Part shown: piece after piece, positions 1 through 7,389 of the stretch
Layout: each line of letters opens with the position of its first letter
Position numbering within the stretch: position 1 is the first letter of the stretch
Source of the DNA: an uncultured Burkholderiales bacterium
GTDB lineage: Bacteria > Pseudomonadota > Gammaproteobacteria > Burkholderiales > Burkholderiaceae_E
NCBI GenBank assembly: GCA_903923345.1
Contig: CAIXXI010000026.1
Coordinates: 1 to 7,990, forward strand
Length of the DNA: 7,990 bases
Reading direction: 5' to 3'
Position numbers and translations under genes: made by a program
The notes under the pieces: model-generated
The model's database searches: none
Told to the model about the DNA's origin: nothing
What the model saw: the letters and a program-made list of their open reading frames with translations, nothing else

Positions 1-13
1 CCGACAGTAGTTC

Positions 14-19
14 TATAAT
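14..19 (+). promoter_or_regulatory. -10 box of the probable str operon promoter
   Basis: A perfect sigma-70 -10 hexamer (TATAAT) lies about 90 nt upstream of the rpsL start codon. Transcription would begin near position 25-27, giving a leader of about 84 nt. With a 16-18 bp spacer the -35 box would fall before base 1, so it cannot be checked here. The position just before a ribosomal operon and the exact consensus support a strong housekeeping promoter; that it is used is inference. Confidence 0.6.
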
Positions 20-30
20 CTTTGGCTCTT

Positions 31-46
31 CGGGATTCGCATCCCG
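31..46 (+). promoter_or_regulatory. Hairpin in the rpsL leader
   Basis: A perfect 6-bp stem (CGGGAT / ATCCCG) closes a TCGC tetraloop a few bases after the expected transcription start. It is flanked by a direct repeat, TCTTTGG, at 19-25 and 51-57. No T-run follows, so it is not a terminator. It may protect the 5' end of the mRNA or be part of leader control; neither role can be shown from sequence alone. Confidence 0.45.
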
Positions 47-66
47 GCGCTCTTTGGTGATGGATG

Positions 67-99
67 CTTCCTGATCCGGCGCAATCAATTTTCAGGAAG
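67..99 (+). promoter_or_regulatory. Stem that would mask the rpsL ribosome-binding site
   Basis: CTTCCTGA (67-74) is perfectly complementary to TCAGGAAG (92-99), and a G-U pair at 66/100 can extend the stem. The loop is 17 nt (75-91). The right arm contains the whole Shine-Dalgarno AGGAAG (94-99), ten bases before the rpsL ATG. When folded, the RNA would block ribosome loading on rpsL. The pairing is visible; a control function, for example by a ribosomal protein or temperature, is inference. Confidence 0.5.
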
Positions 100-109
100 T
101 CACAACCGC

Positions 110-487
110 ATGCCAACCATCAACCAGCTGGTCCGCAAACCACGCGAACTGGCTCACGCAAAAAGCAAGAGTCCGGCCCTGCAGGACTCCCCCCAGCGCC
201 GCGGCGTGTGCACGCGCGTCTACACCACCACTCCGAAGAAGCCGAACTCGGCGCTTCGCAAGGTGGCCAAGGTTCGCCTGACCAACGGTTTCGAGGTCAT
301 CAGCTACATCGGCGGCGAAGGCCACAACCTGCAGGAGCACTCGGTCGTGCTGATTCGCGGCGGTCGAGTCAAGGACCTGCCTGGCGTGCGCTACCACATC
401 GTGCGCGGCTCACTTGACCTGCAAGGCGTCAAGGATCGCAAGCAGTCGCGCTCGAAATACGGCGCCAAGCGTCCGAAGAAAGCTTGA
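110..487 (+). CDS. rpsL: 30S ribosomal protein S12
   Basis: S12 is a 30S subunit protein at the decoding centre, where it helps check codon-anticodon pairing and is the classic site of streptomycin resistance. The 125-aa product is full length for the family. The hallmark segment TTTPKKPNSALRKV lies at residues 39-52, and GGRVKDLPGVRYH at about 84-96. K43 and K88, the usual streptomycin-resistance positions, are both wild-type lysines. D89 is the aspartate that is methylthiolated in many bacteria. The start is fixed by the conserved MPTINQLVRKP N-terminus and the AGGAAG at 94-99. It is the first gene of the str operon, with rpsG 207 nt downstream. Translation may be controlled by the stem that covers its ribosome-binding site. 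The sequence is of betaproteobacterial type. Identity is certain. Confidence 0.99.
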   Translation: MPTINQLVRKPRELAHAKSKSPALQDSPQRRGVCTRVYTTTPKKPNSALRKVAKVRLTNGFEVISYIGGEGHNLQEHSVVLIRGGRVKDLPGVRYHIVRGSLDLQGVKDRKQSRSKYGAKRPKKA

Positions 488-492
488 TGTTT

Positions 493-524
493 CGGTGTGC
501 GCCGGCCTTGCCGGGCGCGCACCG
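493..524 (+). promoter_or_regulatory. GC-rich hairpin just after rpsL
   Basis: Six bases after the rpsL stop codon, 493-506 pairs with 510-524 in a stem of about 14 bp with one G-U pair, one bulged base and a CTT loop. The downstream sequence has no T-run, so it is not a standard terminator. In E. coli the S7 repressor site lies in the rpsL-rpsG gap, so this is a candidate part of the equivalent element here. A role in mRNA processing or 3' protection of rpsL is the alternative. Confidence 0.45.
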
Positions 525-564
525 CAGTGTGTCCGGCTTGGGCGTTCTGCCCGGGTCGATCCGG

Positions 565-598
565 CGATGAGTACCGGGCCAAGCGCCCGGTTTCATCG
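565..598 (+). promoter_or_regulatory. Two-tier hairpin in the rpsL-rpsG gap, candidate S7 control element
   Basis: An outer stem CGATGA (565-570) / TCATCG (593-598) and an inner stem ACCGGGC (573-579) / GCCCGGT (585-591) stack around a small internal loop (GT opposite T), giving 13 perfect pairs with a 5-nt loop. No T-run follows. The rpsL-rpsG gap of 207 nt is about twice that of E. coli, where S7 binds this region and represses rpsG. The structure is visible; S7 binding is inferred from the E. coli str operon. Confidence 0.45.
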
Positions 599-694
599 AG
601 TAAGCGACCGGTCCCCGCGAGTCTGCGGCGTGGCGGGTCATGGAGGCGAGGCCATCCCGGCTGCGCTCCAGCTGAATGCGTTTGAGGTCCTACC

Positions 695-1165
695 ATGTCA
701 CGTCGTCGCGAGATTCCCAAGCGTCATGTCCTGCCCGATCCCCTGTACGGCAGTGAAGACGTCACCAAATTCATCAACGTCCTGATGCTTTCTGGCAAGA
801 AGGCAGTCGCCGAGCGGATGCTCTACGGTGCCTTCGAGACCATCAAGACCCGTTCCGGCAAAGAGCCGCTTGAGGTCTTCGGCCAGGCCCTGAACAACGC
901 CCGTCCGATGGTTGAGGTCAAGAGCCGTCGCGTGGGTGGTGCCAACTACCAAGTTCCTGTTGAGATCCGCCCGGTGCGTCGAGTCGCGCTGGCCATGCGC
1001 TGGCTGCGTGAAGCAGCCAAGAAGCGTGGCGAGAAATCAATGGGCCAGCGCCTGGCCAACGAGCTGATGGAAGCGGCCGAGAACCGCGGTGGTGCGGTCA
1101 AGCGTCGTGATGAAGTGCATCGCATGGCTGAGGCGAACAAGGCCTTTGCCCATTTCCGTTTCTGA
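695..1165 (+). CDS. rpsG: 30S ribosomal protein S7
   Basis: S7 binds the 3' domain of 16S rRNA, starts assembly of the 30S head and lies near the E site. In E. coli it is also the feedback repressor of the str operon. The 156-aa product has the family's usual length. Recognisable blocks are MSRRRE at the N-terminus, KFINVLMLSGKK at about residues 25-36, VKSRRVGGANYQVPVE at about 74-89, AMRWLREAAKKR, and the C-terminal RDEVHRMAEANKAF followed by HFRF. The ATG at 695 is preceded by GAGG at 684-687 with 7 nt spacing, and the conserved SRRR N-terminus confirms the start. fusA follows after 52 nt. Nothing in the protein is unusual; the long structured gap before it is the feature of note. Confidence 0.99.
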   Translation: MSRRREIPKRHVLPDPLYGSEDVTKFINVLMLSGKKAVAERMLYGAFETIKTRSGKEPLEVFGQALNNARPMVEVKSRRVGGANYQVPVEIRPVRRVALAMRWLREAAKKRGEKSMGQRLANELMEAAENRGGAVKRRDEVHRMAEANKAFAHFRF

Positions 1166-1217
1166 TTTTCCGTCCCTGAATCACTGACCCGCGGGCTCAA
1201 GCCCAAAAGGATCGACC

Positions 1218-3323
1218 ATGGCTCGCAAGACCCCCATCGAGCGTTATCGGAACATCGGCATCTCGGCGCACATCGACGCCGGCAAGACGACGACCACCGA
1301 GCGCATCCTGTTCTACACCGGCGTCAATCACAAGATTGGCGAGGTGCACGACGGCGCTGCCACCATGGACTGGATGGAGCAGGAGCAGGAGCGGGGCATC
1401 ACCATCACCTCGGCTGCAACCACCTGCTTCTGGAAGGGCATGGACATGTCCCTGCCGGAGCATCGCATCAACATCATCGACACCCCGGGCCACGTCGACT
1501 TCACCATTGAAGTTGAGCGCTCGATGCGGGTGCTGGATGGCGCCTGCATGGTCTATTGCGCGGTCGGTGGCGTTCAGCCACAGTCCGAAACCGTCTGGCG
1601 TCAGGCCAATAAGTACAAGGTGCCCCGCCTAGCGTTTGTCAACAAGATGGACCGCACCGGCGCCAACTTCTTCAAGGTCTACGAACAGATGCGCCTGCGT
1701 CTGAAGGCCAACCCGATCCCCATCCAGGTGCCGATCGGTGCTGAAGACACGTTCAAGGGCGTGGTCGACCTGGTCAAGATGAAGGCGATCTGGTGGGACG
1801 ACGCCTCGCAGGGCATGAAGTTCGAATACGGTGAGATTCCGGCAGAACTGGCCGACACCTGCGCTGAGTGGCACGAGAAAATGGTCGAGGCTGCTGCCGA
1901 GGCCAACGAGGACCTGATGAATCAGTACCTCGAGAACGGCGATCTGCCCGAGAAAGACATCATTGCCGGCCTGCGCCAGCGCACCATTGCGGGCGAGATC
2001 CAGCCGATGCTGTGCGGATCTGCCTTCAAGAACAAGGGCGTGCAGGCCATGCTCGACAAGGTGATCGAGCTTCTGCCGTCGCCGGTCGATATTCCGCCGG
2101 TCAAGGGCACTGACGACCGCGATGCCGATGTGTATCGTAAGGCTGAAGACGGCGAGAAATTTGCTGCGCTGGCCTTCAAGCTGATGACCGACCCCTTCGT
2201 TGGCCAGCTCACTTTCATCCGCGTCTACTCGGGCGTGCTGAGTTCGGGCGACACTGTCTTCAACGCCATCAAGGGCAAGAAGGAACGGATCGGCCGCCTG
2301 CTCCAGATGCACGCGAACCAGCGCGAAGAAATCAGCGAAGTGCGCGCCGGCGACATCGCCGCTTGCGTCGGCCTGAAAGAAGTGATTACCGGTGAGACCC
2401 TGTGCGATCCGGACGCTTCTGTGATTCTCGAGCGCATGGTCTTCCCTGAGCCGGTGATTCAGCAGGCTGTGGAACCCAAGACCAAGGCCGACCAGGAAAA
2501 GATGGGCGTCGCGTTGCAGCGCCTGGCTCGCGAAGACCCTTCGTTCCGGGTTCGCAGCGATGAAGAGTCGGGTCAGACCATCATCGCCGGCATGGGTGAG
2601 CTGCACCTTGAGATCATCGTCGACCGCATGAAGCGCGAGTTCGGCGTCGAAGCCTCGGTGGGCAAGCCGCAGGTCGCGTACCGCGAGACCATCCGCAAGG
2701 AAGTCGTCGACGTCGAAGGCAAGTTCGTCAAGCAGTCGGGCGGTCGCGGCCAGTATGGTCACGTGGTGATCAAGCTCGAACCGCTGCCCCCTGGCGGAGC
2801 CGGCTTTGAATTCGTCGATGCCATCAAGGGCGGCGTGGTGCCACGCGAGTACATCCCTGCAGTCCAAAAGGGCATCGAAGACACCCTGCCCGCCGGCATT
2901 CTGGCGGGCTACCCGGTGGTCGATGTCAAAGCGACCCTGACATTCGGTTCATACCATGACGTTGACTCCAACGAGAACGCGTTCCGCATGGCCGGCTCCA
3001 TGGCCTTCAAGGAAGCGATGCGGCGCGCAAGCCCATCGTTGCTCGAGCCGATGATGGCAGTCGAAGTCGAAACCCCGGAAGACTACGCCGGTACCGTGAT
3101 GGGCGATCTGTCCTCAAGGCGCGGCATGGTTCAGGGCATGGACGACATCGCGGGCGGTGGCAAGGCGATCAAGGCCGAGGTCCCGCTGTCCGAAATGTTC
3201 GGCTATTCGACATCGTTGCGCTCGCTCACCCAGGGTCGCGCAACCTACACGATGGAATTCAAGCAGTACGCTGAAGCGCCGAAAAACGTCGCCGAAGCGA
3301 TCATCGCGGCTCGTACCAAGTAA
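1218..3323 (+). CDS. fusA: Translation elongation factor G (EF-G)
   Basis: EF-G is the cytoplasmic GTPase that drives translocation of tRNA and mRNA on the ribosome and, with ribosome recycling factor, splits ribosomes after termination. The 701-aa product is full length. GTPase motifs are in order: the P-loop AHIDAGKTT at residues 17-25, RGITIT at 59-64 (switch I), DTPGH at 88-92 (G3), NKMD at 142-145 (G4) and SAF at 268-270 (G5). Domains II to V follow, with KSGGRGQYGHV-like sequence in domain IV (here KQSGGRGQYGHV, about 506-517). The start has AAAAGGA at 1205-1211. A short hairpin (GGGC/GCCC, 1193-1204) ends beside this Shine-Dalgarno. Threonine codons by hand count are about 28 ACC to 4 ACG, a useful contrast with tuf. 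It is the canonical fusA, located between rpsG and tuf. Confidence 0.99.
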   Translation: MARKTPIERYRNIGISAHIDAGKTTTTERILFYTGVNHKIGEVHDGAATMDWMEQEQERGITITSAATTCFWKGMDMSLPEHRINIIDTPGHVDFTIEVERSMRVLDGACMVYCAVGGVQPQSETVWRQANKYKVPRLAFVNKMDRTGANFFKVYEQMRLRLKANPIPIQVPIGAEDTFKGVVDLVKMKAIWWDDASQGMKFEYGEIPAELADTCAEWHEKMVEAAAEANEDLMNQYLENGDLPEKDIIAGLRQRTIAGEIQPMLCGSAFKNKGVQAMLDKVIELLPSPVDIPPVKGTDDRDADVYRKAEDGEKFAALAFKLMTDPFVGQLTFIRVYSGVLSSGDTVFNAIKGKKERIGRLLQMHANQREEISEVRAGDIAACVGLKEVITGETLCDPDASVILERMVFPEPVIQQAVEPKTKADQEKMGVALQRLAREDPSFRVRSDEESGQTIIAGMGELHLEIIVDRMKREFGVEASVGKPQVAYRETIRKEVVDVEGKFVKQSGGRGQYGHVVIKLEPLPPGGAGFEFVDAIKGGVVPREYIPAVQKGIEDTLPAGILAGYPVVDVKATLTFGSYHDVDSNENAFRMAGSMAFKEAMRRASPSLLEPMMAVEVETPEDYAGTVMGDLSSRRGMVQGMDDIAGGGKAIKAEVPLSEMFGYSTSLRSLTQGRATYTMEFKQYAEAPKNVAEAIIAARTK

Positions 3324-3386
3324 AAGCAGTCTTCCACTCAATCAGCATAGTCAAACGACGTTCTTTCGAATCGGAGCGACAACAAC

Positions 3387-4577
<1,191 letters not shown>

Positions 4578-4593
4578 TTCGCTTTATTCTCCC

Positions 4594-4616
4594 GGCCGCC
4601 CTGAACCGGGGCGGCC
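4594..4616 (+). promoter_or_regulatory. First of two tandem hairpins between tuf and rpsJ
   Basis: GGCCGCCC (4594-4601) pairs perfectly with GGGCGGCC (4609-4616) across a 7-nt loop, 16 nt after the tuf stop codon. It is followed by CAGCGG, not a T-run, so full rho-independent termination is unlikely. Possible roles are partial attenuation, an RNase processing site separating abundant tuf mRNA from rpsJ, or a 3' stabiliser. The structure is seen; the role is inference. Confidence 0.45.
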
Positions 4617-4621
4617 CAGCG

Positions 4622-4643
4622 GGGCAGGCCGGCGTGCCTGCCC
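4622..4643 (+). promoter_or_regulatory. Second tandem hairpin between tuf and rpsJ
   Basis: GGGCAGGC (4622-4629) pairs perfectly with GCCTGCCC (4636-4643) across a 6-nt loop, only 5 nt after the previous hairpin. No T-run follows. It lies about 50 nt before the rpsJ start. Together the pair would isolate tuf from rpsJ on the transcript or mark a processing point; no direct evidence of function is available from sequence. Confidence 0.45.
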
Positions 4644-4695
4644 GACGCACCGGAGCCGCCCATCAGTGGCTTCACCGTTCTTTGGAAGGAATACC

Positions 4696-5007
4696 ATGCA
4701 AAACCAGAAAATCCGCATTCGGCTCAAGGCCTTCGATTACAAGCTGATCGACCAGTCCGCAGCTGAAATCGTCGACACTGCCAAGCGTACCGGAGCAGTG
4801 GTTCGTGGCCCGGTTCCCCTGCCCACCCGCATCCAGCGTTTTGACGTGCTGCGTTCACCGCACGTCAACAAGACCTCGCGGGACCAGCTCGAGATCCGCA
4901 CTCACCAGCGTCTGATGGACATCGTCGATCCCACCGACAAGACCGTGGATGCCCTGATGAAACTCGACCTGCCCGCCGGCGTCGACGTCGAGATCAAGCT
5001 GCAGTAA
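4696..5007 (+). CDS. rpsJ: 30S ribosomal protein S10 (NusE)
   Basis: S10 is a 30S head protein and, as NusE, partners NusB in transcription antitermination and links NusG to the ribosome. The 103-aa product is full length, with IRIRLKAFDYKLID at residues 6-19, GPVPLPTRIQRFDVLRSPHV at about 38-57, the RTHQRLMDI block at about 73-81 and the C-terminus DLPAGVDVEIKLQ. An in-frame upstream ATG at 4483 lies inside tuf and would add an unrelated extension; the ATG at 4696 is chosen because GGAAGGA (4684-4690) sits just before it and the conserved N-terminus begins there. It is 118 nt after tuf and is followed by a strong terminator. The usual next gene, rplC, is absent, so S10 is cut off from the rest of the S10 gene cluster. 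Confidence 0.99.
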   Translation: MQNQKIRIRLKAFDYKLIDQSAAEIVDTAKRTGAVVRGPVPLPTRIQRFDVLRSPHVNKTSRDQLEIRTHQRLMDIVDPTDKTVDALMKLDLPAGVDVEIKLQ

Positions 5008-5009
5008 CG

Positions 5010-5040
5010 GTTCCGCTGCTCCGGTGCCGGAACGCGGCAC
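5010..5040 (+). promoter_or_regulatory. Pair of mutually exclusive hairpins before the rpsJ terminator
   Basis: Two overlapping stems compete for the same bases: GTTCCG (5010-5015) with CGGAAC (5028-5033), and GTGCCG (5024-5029) with CGGCAC (5035-5040). Only one can form at a time. They lie between the rpsJ stop and the terminator. The arrangement resembles alternative folds in attenuators, but it may simply be chance in GC-rich sequence. Confidence 0.25.
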
Positions 5041-5045
5041 ACCTC

Positions 5046-5076
5046 AAAACCCGCCCCAGTCTGGCGGGTTTTTTTT
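5046..5076 (+). terminator. Rho-independent terminator after rpsJ
   Basis: AAAACCCGCC (5046-5055) pairs perfectly over 10 bp with GGCGGGTTTT (5063-5072) across a 7-nt loop, and the right arm runs into eight consecutive T residues (5069-5076). It lies 38 nt after the rpsJ stop. This is a textbook intrinsic terminator and marks the 3' end of the str transcript, separating it from the PhoX-family gene. Confidence 0.93.
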
Positions 5077-5248
5077 CGCTCCGTTCCAAACACTGTTGTG
5101 TGTGACACCGATGCCCTTCAGGTAGATCGCATTCACGCATTCGGGATAGTCCGATTGGCCGACGCCCGGGAAGGTTTCGATCGCTTTCGATTTAAGTCAG
5201 TTGCTCAGGATGGCTGGGTTCGTTCGCACAACCTGAGGAGTTCCCCGC
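5077..5248 (+). promoter_or_regulatory. Intergenic region upstream of the PhoX-family gene
   Basis: This 172-nt stretch between the terminator and the PhoX-family start must hold that gene's promoter, but I see no convincing -35/-10 pair. A direct repeat TTTCGAT occurs at 5175-5181 and 5185-5191, exactly one helical turn (10 bp) apart, and could be an activator or repressor site. No good match to the E. coli Pho box is present. The only strong signal is the ribosome-binding site GAGGAG at 5235-5240, 8 nt before the ATG. Confidence 0.35.
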
Positions 5249-7363
5249 ATGAAGAATCCGAAGTTCCATCCCAGCAATGAAATCGCGCTGAGCCCAGCGC
5301 GCCCGACCATCCTTGATCTCGTCGATCGCAATGAAAATCCCCGGCGTCGCTTCTTCAAGGGATCGGTCGCTGGAACAGCCGTTGCCCTGATGGGCGGCAT
5401 CACGCTCGACAGCCTGACCAACTCGGCACTGGCCGCCTACTCTTCGCCGTCAGGCTCGCCCACTGGTGGCCTCGGCTTCTCATCGGTACCGGTCAACAAG
5501 TACGTCAATGGTGCTGCCGATGACAAGGTCACCGTTCCCGACGGATACACGGTGCGCGTGCTGTGCGCCTGGGGCGATCCGGTCTCGGGCGGCCCCCAAC
5601 TCGACCCGACGGTTGCCCAGACTGAAGCCAACCAGGTTCAGCAGTACGGCATGAACGTCGACGGCATGAGCTTCTTCCCCTTCGCAGCGCGCGGCGGTGT
5701 TTCGAGTGACCGCGGCCTGCTGGCCGTCAATAACGAGTACACCGACGAAGGCATCCTGCATCACACCACGTCGCTGGCCTCGAGCAACATCACCCTTGCT
5801 CAGGTGAGGGCGTCGCAGGCTGCGATGGGTGTATCGATCATCGAAGTACGCAAGACCGGCACCAGCTGGACCGTAGTCAGGCCGTCGGTGTATGGCCGCC
5901 GCATCACCGCCAGCACGCCCATGGAAATCCGGGGACCAGCGGCAGGCCATACGCTGATGCAGACCAGCGCCGATCCGACCGGAACACAGGTTCTGGGTAC
6001 CAACAACAATTGCGCAGCGGGCTCTACACCTTGGGGCACCTTCCTGACCTGCGAGGAGAACTGGAACGGGTACTTCGGTGCCACAACCGGCGCTACCAAT
6101 CCGACCTCCGGACTGATTGTGAACGACAGCACCTTCGTCCCGACCGCAGCCGAAAATCGCTACGGCGTGAACAAGGACGGATCAGGCTACCGTTGGCACC
6201 ACGCTGACTCGCGCTTCAACCTGAAACAAAACCGCAATGAACCGAATCGCTTCGGCTGGGTGGTTGAGATCGACCCCTTCGACCCGAACAGCAAGCCGAT
6301 CAAGCGTACGGCGCTTGGACGCCTCAAGCACGAAAACGCTGAGTCTGTGGTCGGCGCGGACAACACGTTCGCGGTCTACACCGGTGACGACGAGCGCAAT
6401 GAGTACATCTACAAGTTCGTCGCCACCGCCAAGTACAACCCGAACAACAAGGCGGCCAACAAGCACCTGCTCGACGCTGGCACCCTGTACGTTGCCCGCT
6501 TCAATGCAGATGGCACCGGCACCTGGCTGCCGCTGGTCTACGGTCAGAACGGCCTCACCTCGGCCAACGGCTTCAACAGCCAGGCTGAAGTGCTGATCCG
6601 AGCCCGTCAGGCGGCTGACATTCTGGATGCCACCGAGATGGATCGCCCAGAATGGGTGGCGGTTCACCCGACCACACGCGAGGTCTACGTCACGCTCACC
6701 AACAACAACCGGCGTGGCACGACAACCGCTTCGACCAACACGCCTACGACGGTCGCTGGCACAGCCCGTCCACCAATTGATACCGCCAACCCGCGCAAGG
6801 ACAACAAGTACGGTCACATCATTCGCTGGCGCGAAACCGGCGACAACCCCGGTGCAACCACCTTCACCTGGGAGATCTTCACCCTGGCAGGCGATTCGGC
6901 TAACACCAGTACCGACACCGTCGCCAACTATCAGGGCGACATCAACGGTGACGACTTCGGCGCGCCCGATGGCCTGTGGTTCGACCGCGATGGACGACTG
7001 TGGATCCAGACCGACCAGGTTGGCAACGCCACCGGCGACTGGACCAACATCGGCGGCAACTCAATGCTCGCAGCCGATCCGGTCAGCCGTGAGGTCAAGC
7101 GCTTCCTGACAAGCCCGAAGAATTGTGAAGTCACCGGAGTGTGCAGCACGCCTGACGGCAAGACCTTCTTTGTGGGCATCCAGCATCCGGGCGAGGACTG
7201 GGTCGGCAGCTTCACCGCGAACAGCACCTGGCCCGACAGCGGCATCAATGGTCCGACCAGCCTCAACCCGACGGGTACCACCACGACACCCGTTAAGCCA
7301 CGTGCGGCCACTCTGGTTATCACCCACAACGGCGGCCTGAAAGTCGGCGCCGGCGGCGCCTGA
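5249..7363 (+). CDS. Tat-exported PhoX/DUF839-family protein, probable alkaline phosphatase
   Basis: PhoX enzymes are monomeric calcium- and iron-dependent phosphatases, exported folded by the Tat system, that release phosphate from organic esters. The 704-aa product has a Tat signal: a roughly 31-residue n-region, PRRRFFKG at 31-38, a hydrophobic stretch at about 38-55, and a likely cleavage after ALA (60-62). The mature part carries family blocks: GLLAVNNEYTDE (156-167), TPWGTFLTCEENWNGYFG (260-277), GRLKHENA (357-364), YTGDDERNEYIYKF (377-390), RPEWVAVHP (466-474), FGAPDGLWFDRDGRLWIQTDQ-type sequence at 570-590, and EVTGVCSTPDGKTFFVGIQHPGE-type sequence at 627-649. C268 of the CEEN motif is the likely iron-ligand cysteine by family analogy. 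Start choice rests on GAGGAG and the signal layout. A secreted protein follows after 26 nt, probably in one operon. Some family members are annotated only as surface proteins, so phosphatase activity and substrate remain inferred. Confidence 0.9.
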   Translation: MKNPKFHPSNEIALSPARPTILDLVDRNENPRRRFFKGSVAGTAVALMGGITLDSLTNSALAAYSSPSGSPTGGLGFSSVPVNKYVNGAADDKVTVPDGYTVRVLCAWGDPVSGGPQLDPTVAQTEANQVQQYGMNVDGMSFFPFAARGGVSSDRGLLAVNNEYTDEGILHHTTSLASSNITLAQVRASQAAMGVSIIEVRKTGTSWTVVRPSVYGRRITASTPMEIRGPAAGHTLMQTSADPTGTQVLGTNNNCAAGSTPWGTFLTCEENWNGYFGATTGATNPTSGLIVNDSTFVPTAAENRYGVNKDGSGYRWHHADSRFNLKQNRNEPNRFGWVVEIDPFDPNSKPIKRTALGRLKHENAESVVGADNTFAVYTGDDERNEYIYKFVATAKYNPNNKAANKHLLDAGTLYVARFNADGTGTWLPLVYGQNGLTSANGFNSQAEVLIRARQAADILDATEMDRPEWVAVHPTTREVYVTLTNNNRRGTTTASTNTPTTVAGTARPPIDTANPRKDNKYGHIIRWRETGDNPGATTFTWEIFTLAGDSANTSTDTVANYQGDINGDDFGAPDGLWFDRDGRLWIQTDQVGNATGDWTNIGGNSMLAADPVSREVKRFLTSPKNCEVTGVCSTPDGKTFFVGIQHPGEDWVGSFTANSTWPDSGINGPTSLNPTGTTTTPVKPRAATLVITHNGGLKVGAGGA

Positions 7364-7389
7364 TTGCAATCCATAAAAGGAAACTCATC

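Noticed and set aside
1..10. Tail of an upstream gene (for example rpoC) ending in TAG at 8-10
   Set aside because: Ten bases cannot identify a coding end, and the TATAAT box directly follows. The upstream neighbour is outside the window.
1629..2867. 412-codon open frame on the minus strand, antisense to fusA
   Set aside because: It lies wholly inside the certain fusA gene. Its composition (rich in H, L, D, V, A) is what the reverse strand of a GC-rich biased gene gives, and no family is recognisable.
3324..3386. Separate promoter for tuf in the fusA-tuf gap
   Set aside because: The 63-nt gap contains only a weak -10-like CATAGT with no matching -35 at suitable spacing; not enough to call.
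5093..5110. Possible Pho box upstream of the PhoX-family gene
   Set aside because: Only the first half (CTGTTGT) matches 5 of 7 bases of the E. coli half-site CTGTCAT; the second half at the required spacing (GACACCG) does not match.
6182..6817. 211-codon minus-strand open frame inside the PhoX-family gene
   Set aside because: The + strand frame has continuous family motifs and a good start; the opposite frame has no recognisable domain or ribosome-binding context.
7345..7360. GC palindrome GGCGCCGGCGGCGCC as a terminator at the end of the PhoX-family gene
   Set aside because: It is within the coding sequence for the Gly/Ala-rich C-terminus, has no T-run after it, and the next gene starts 26 nt after the stop.
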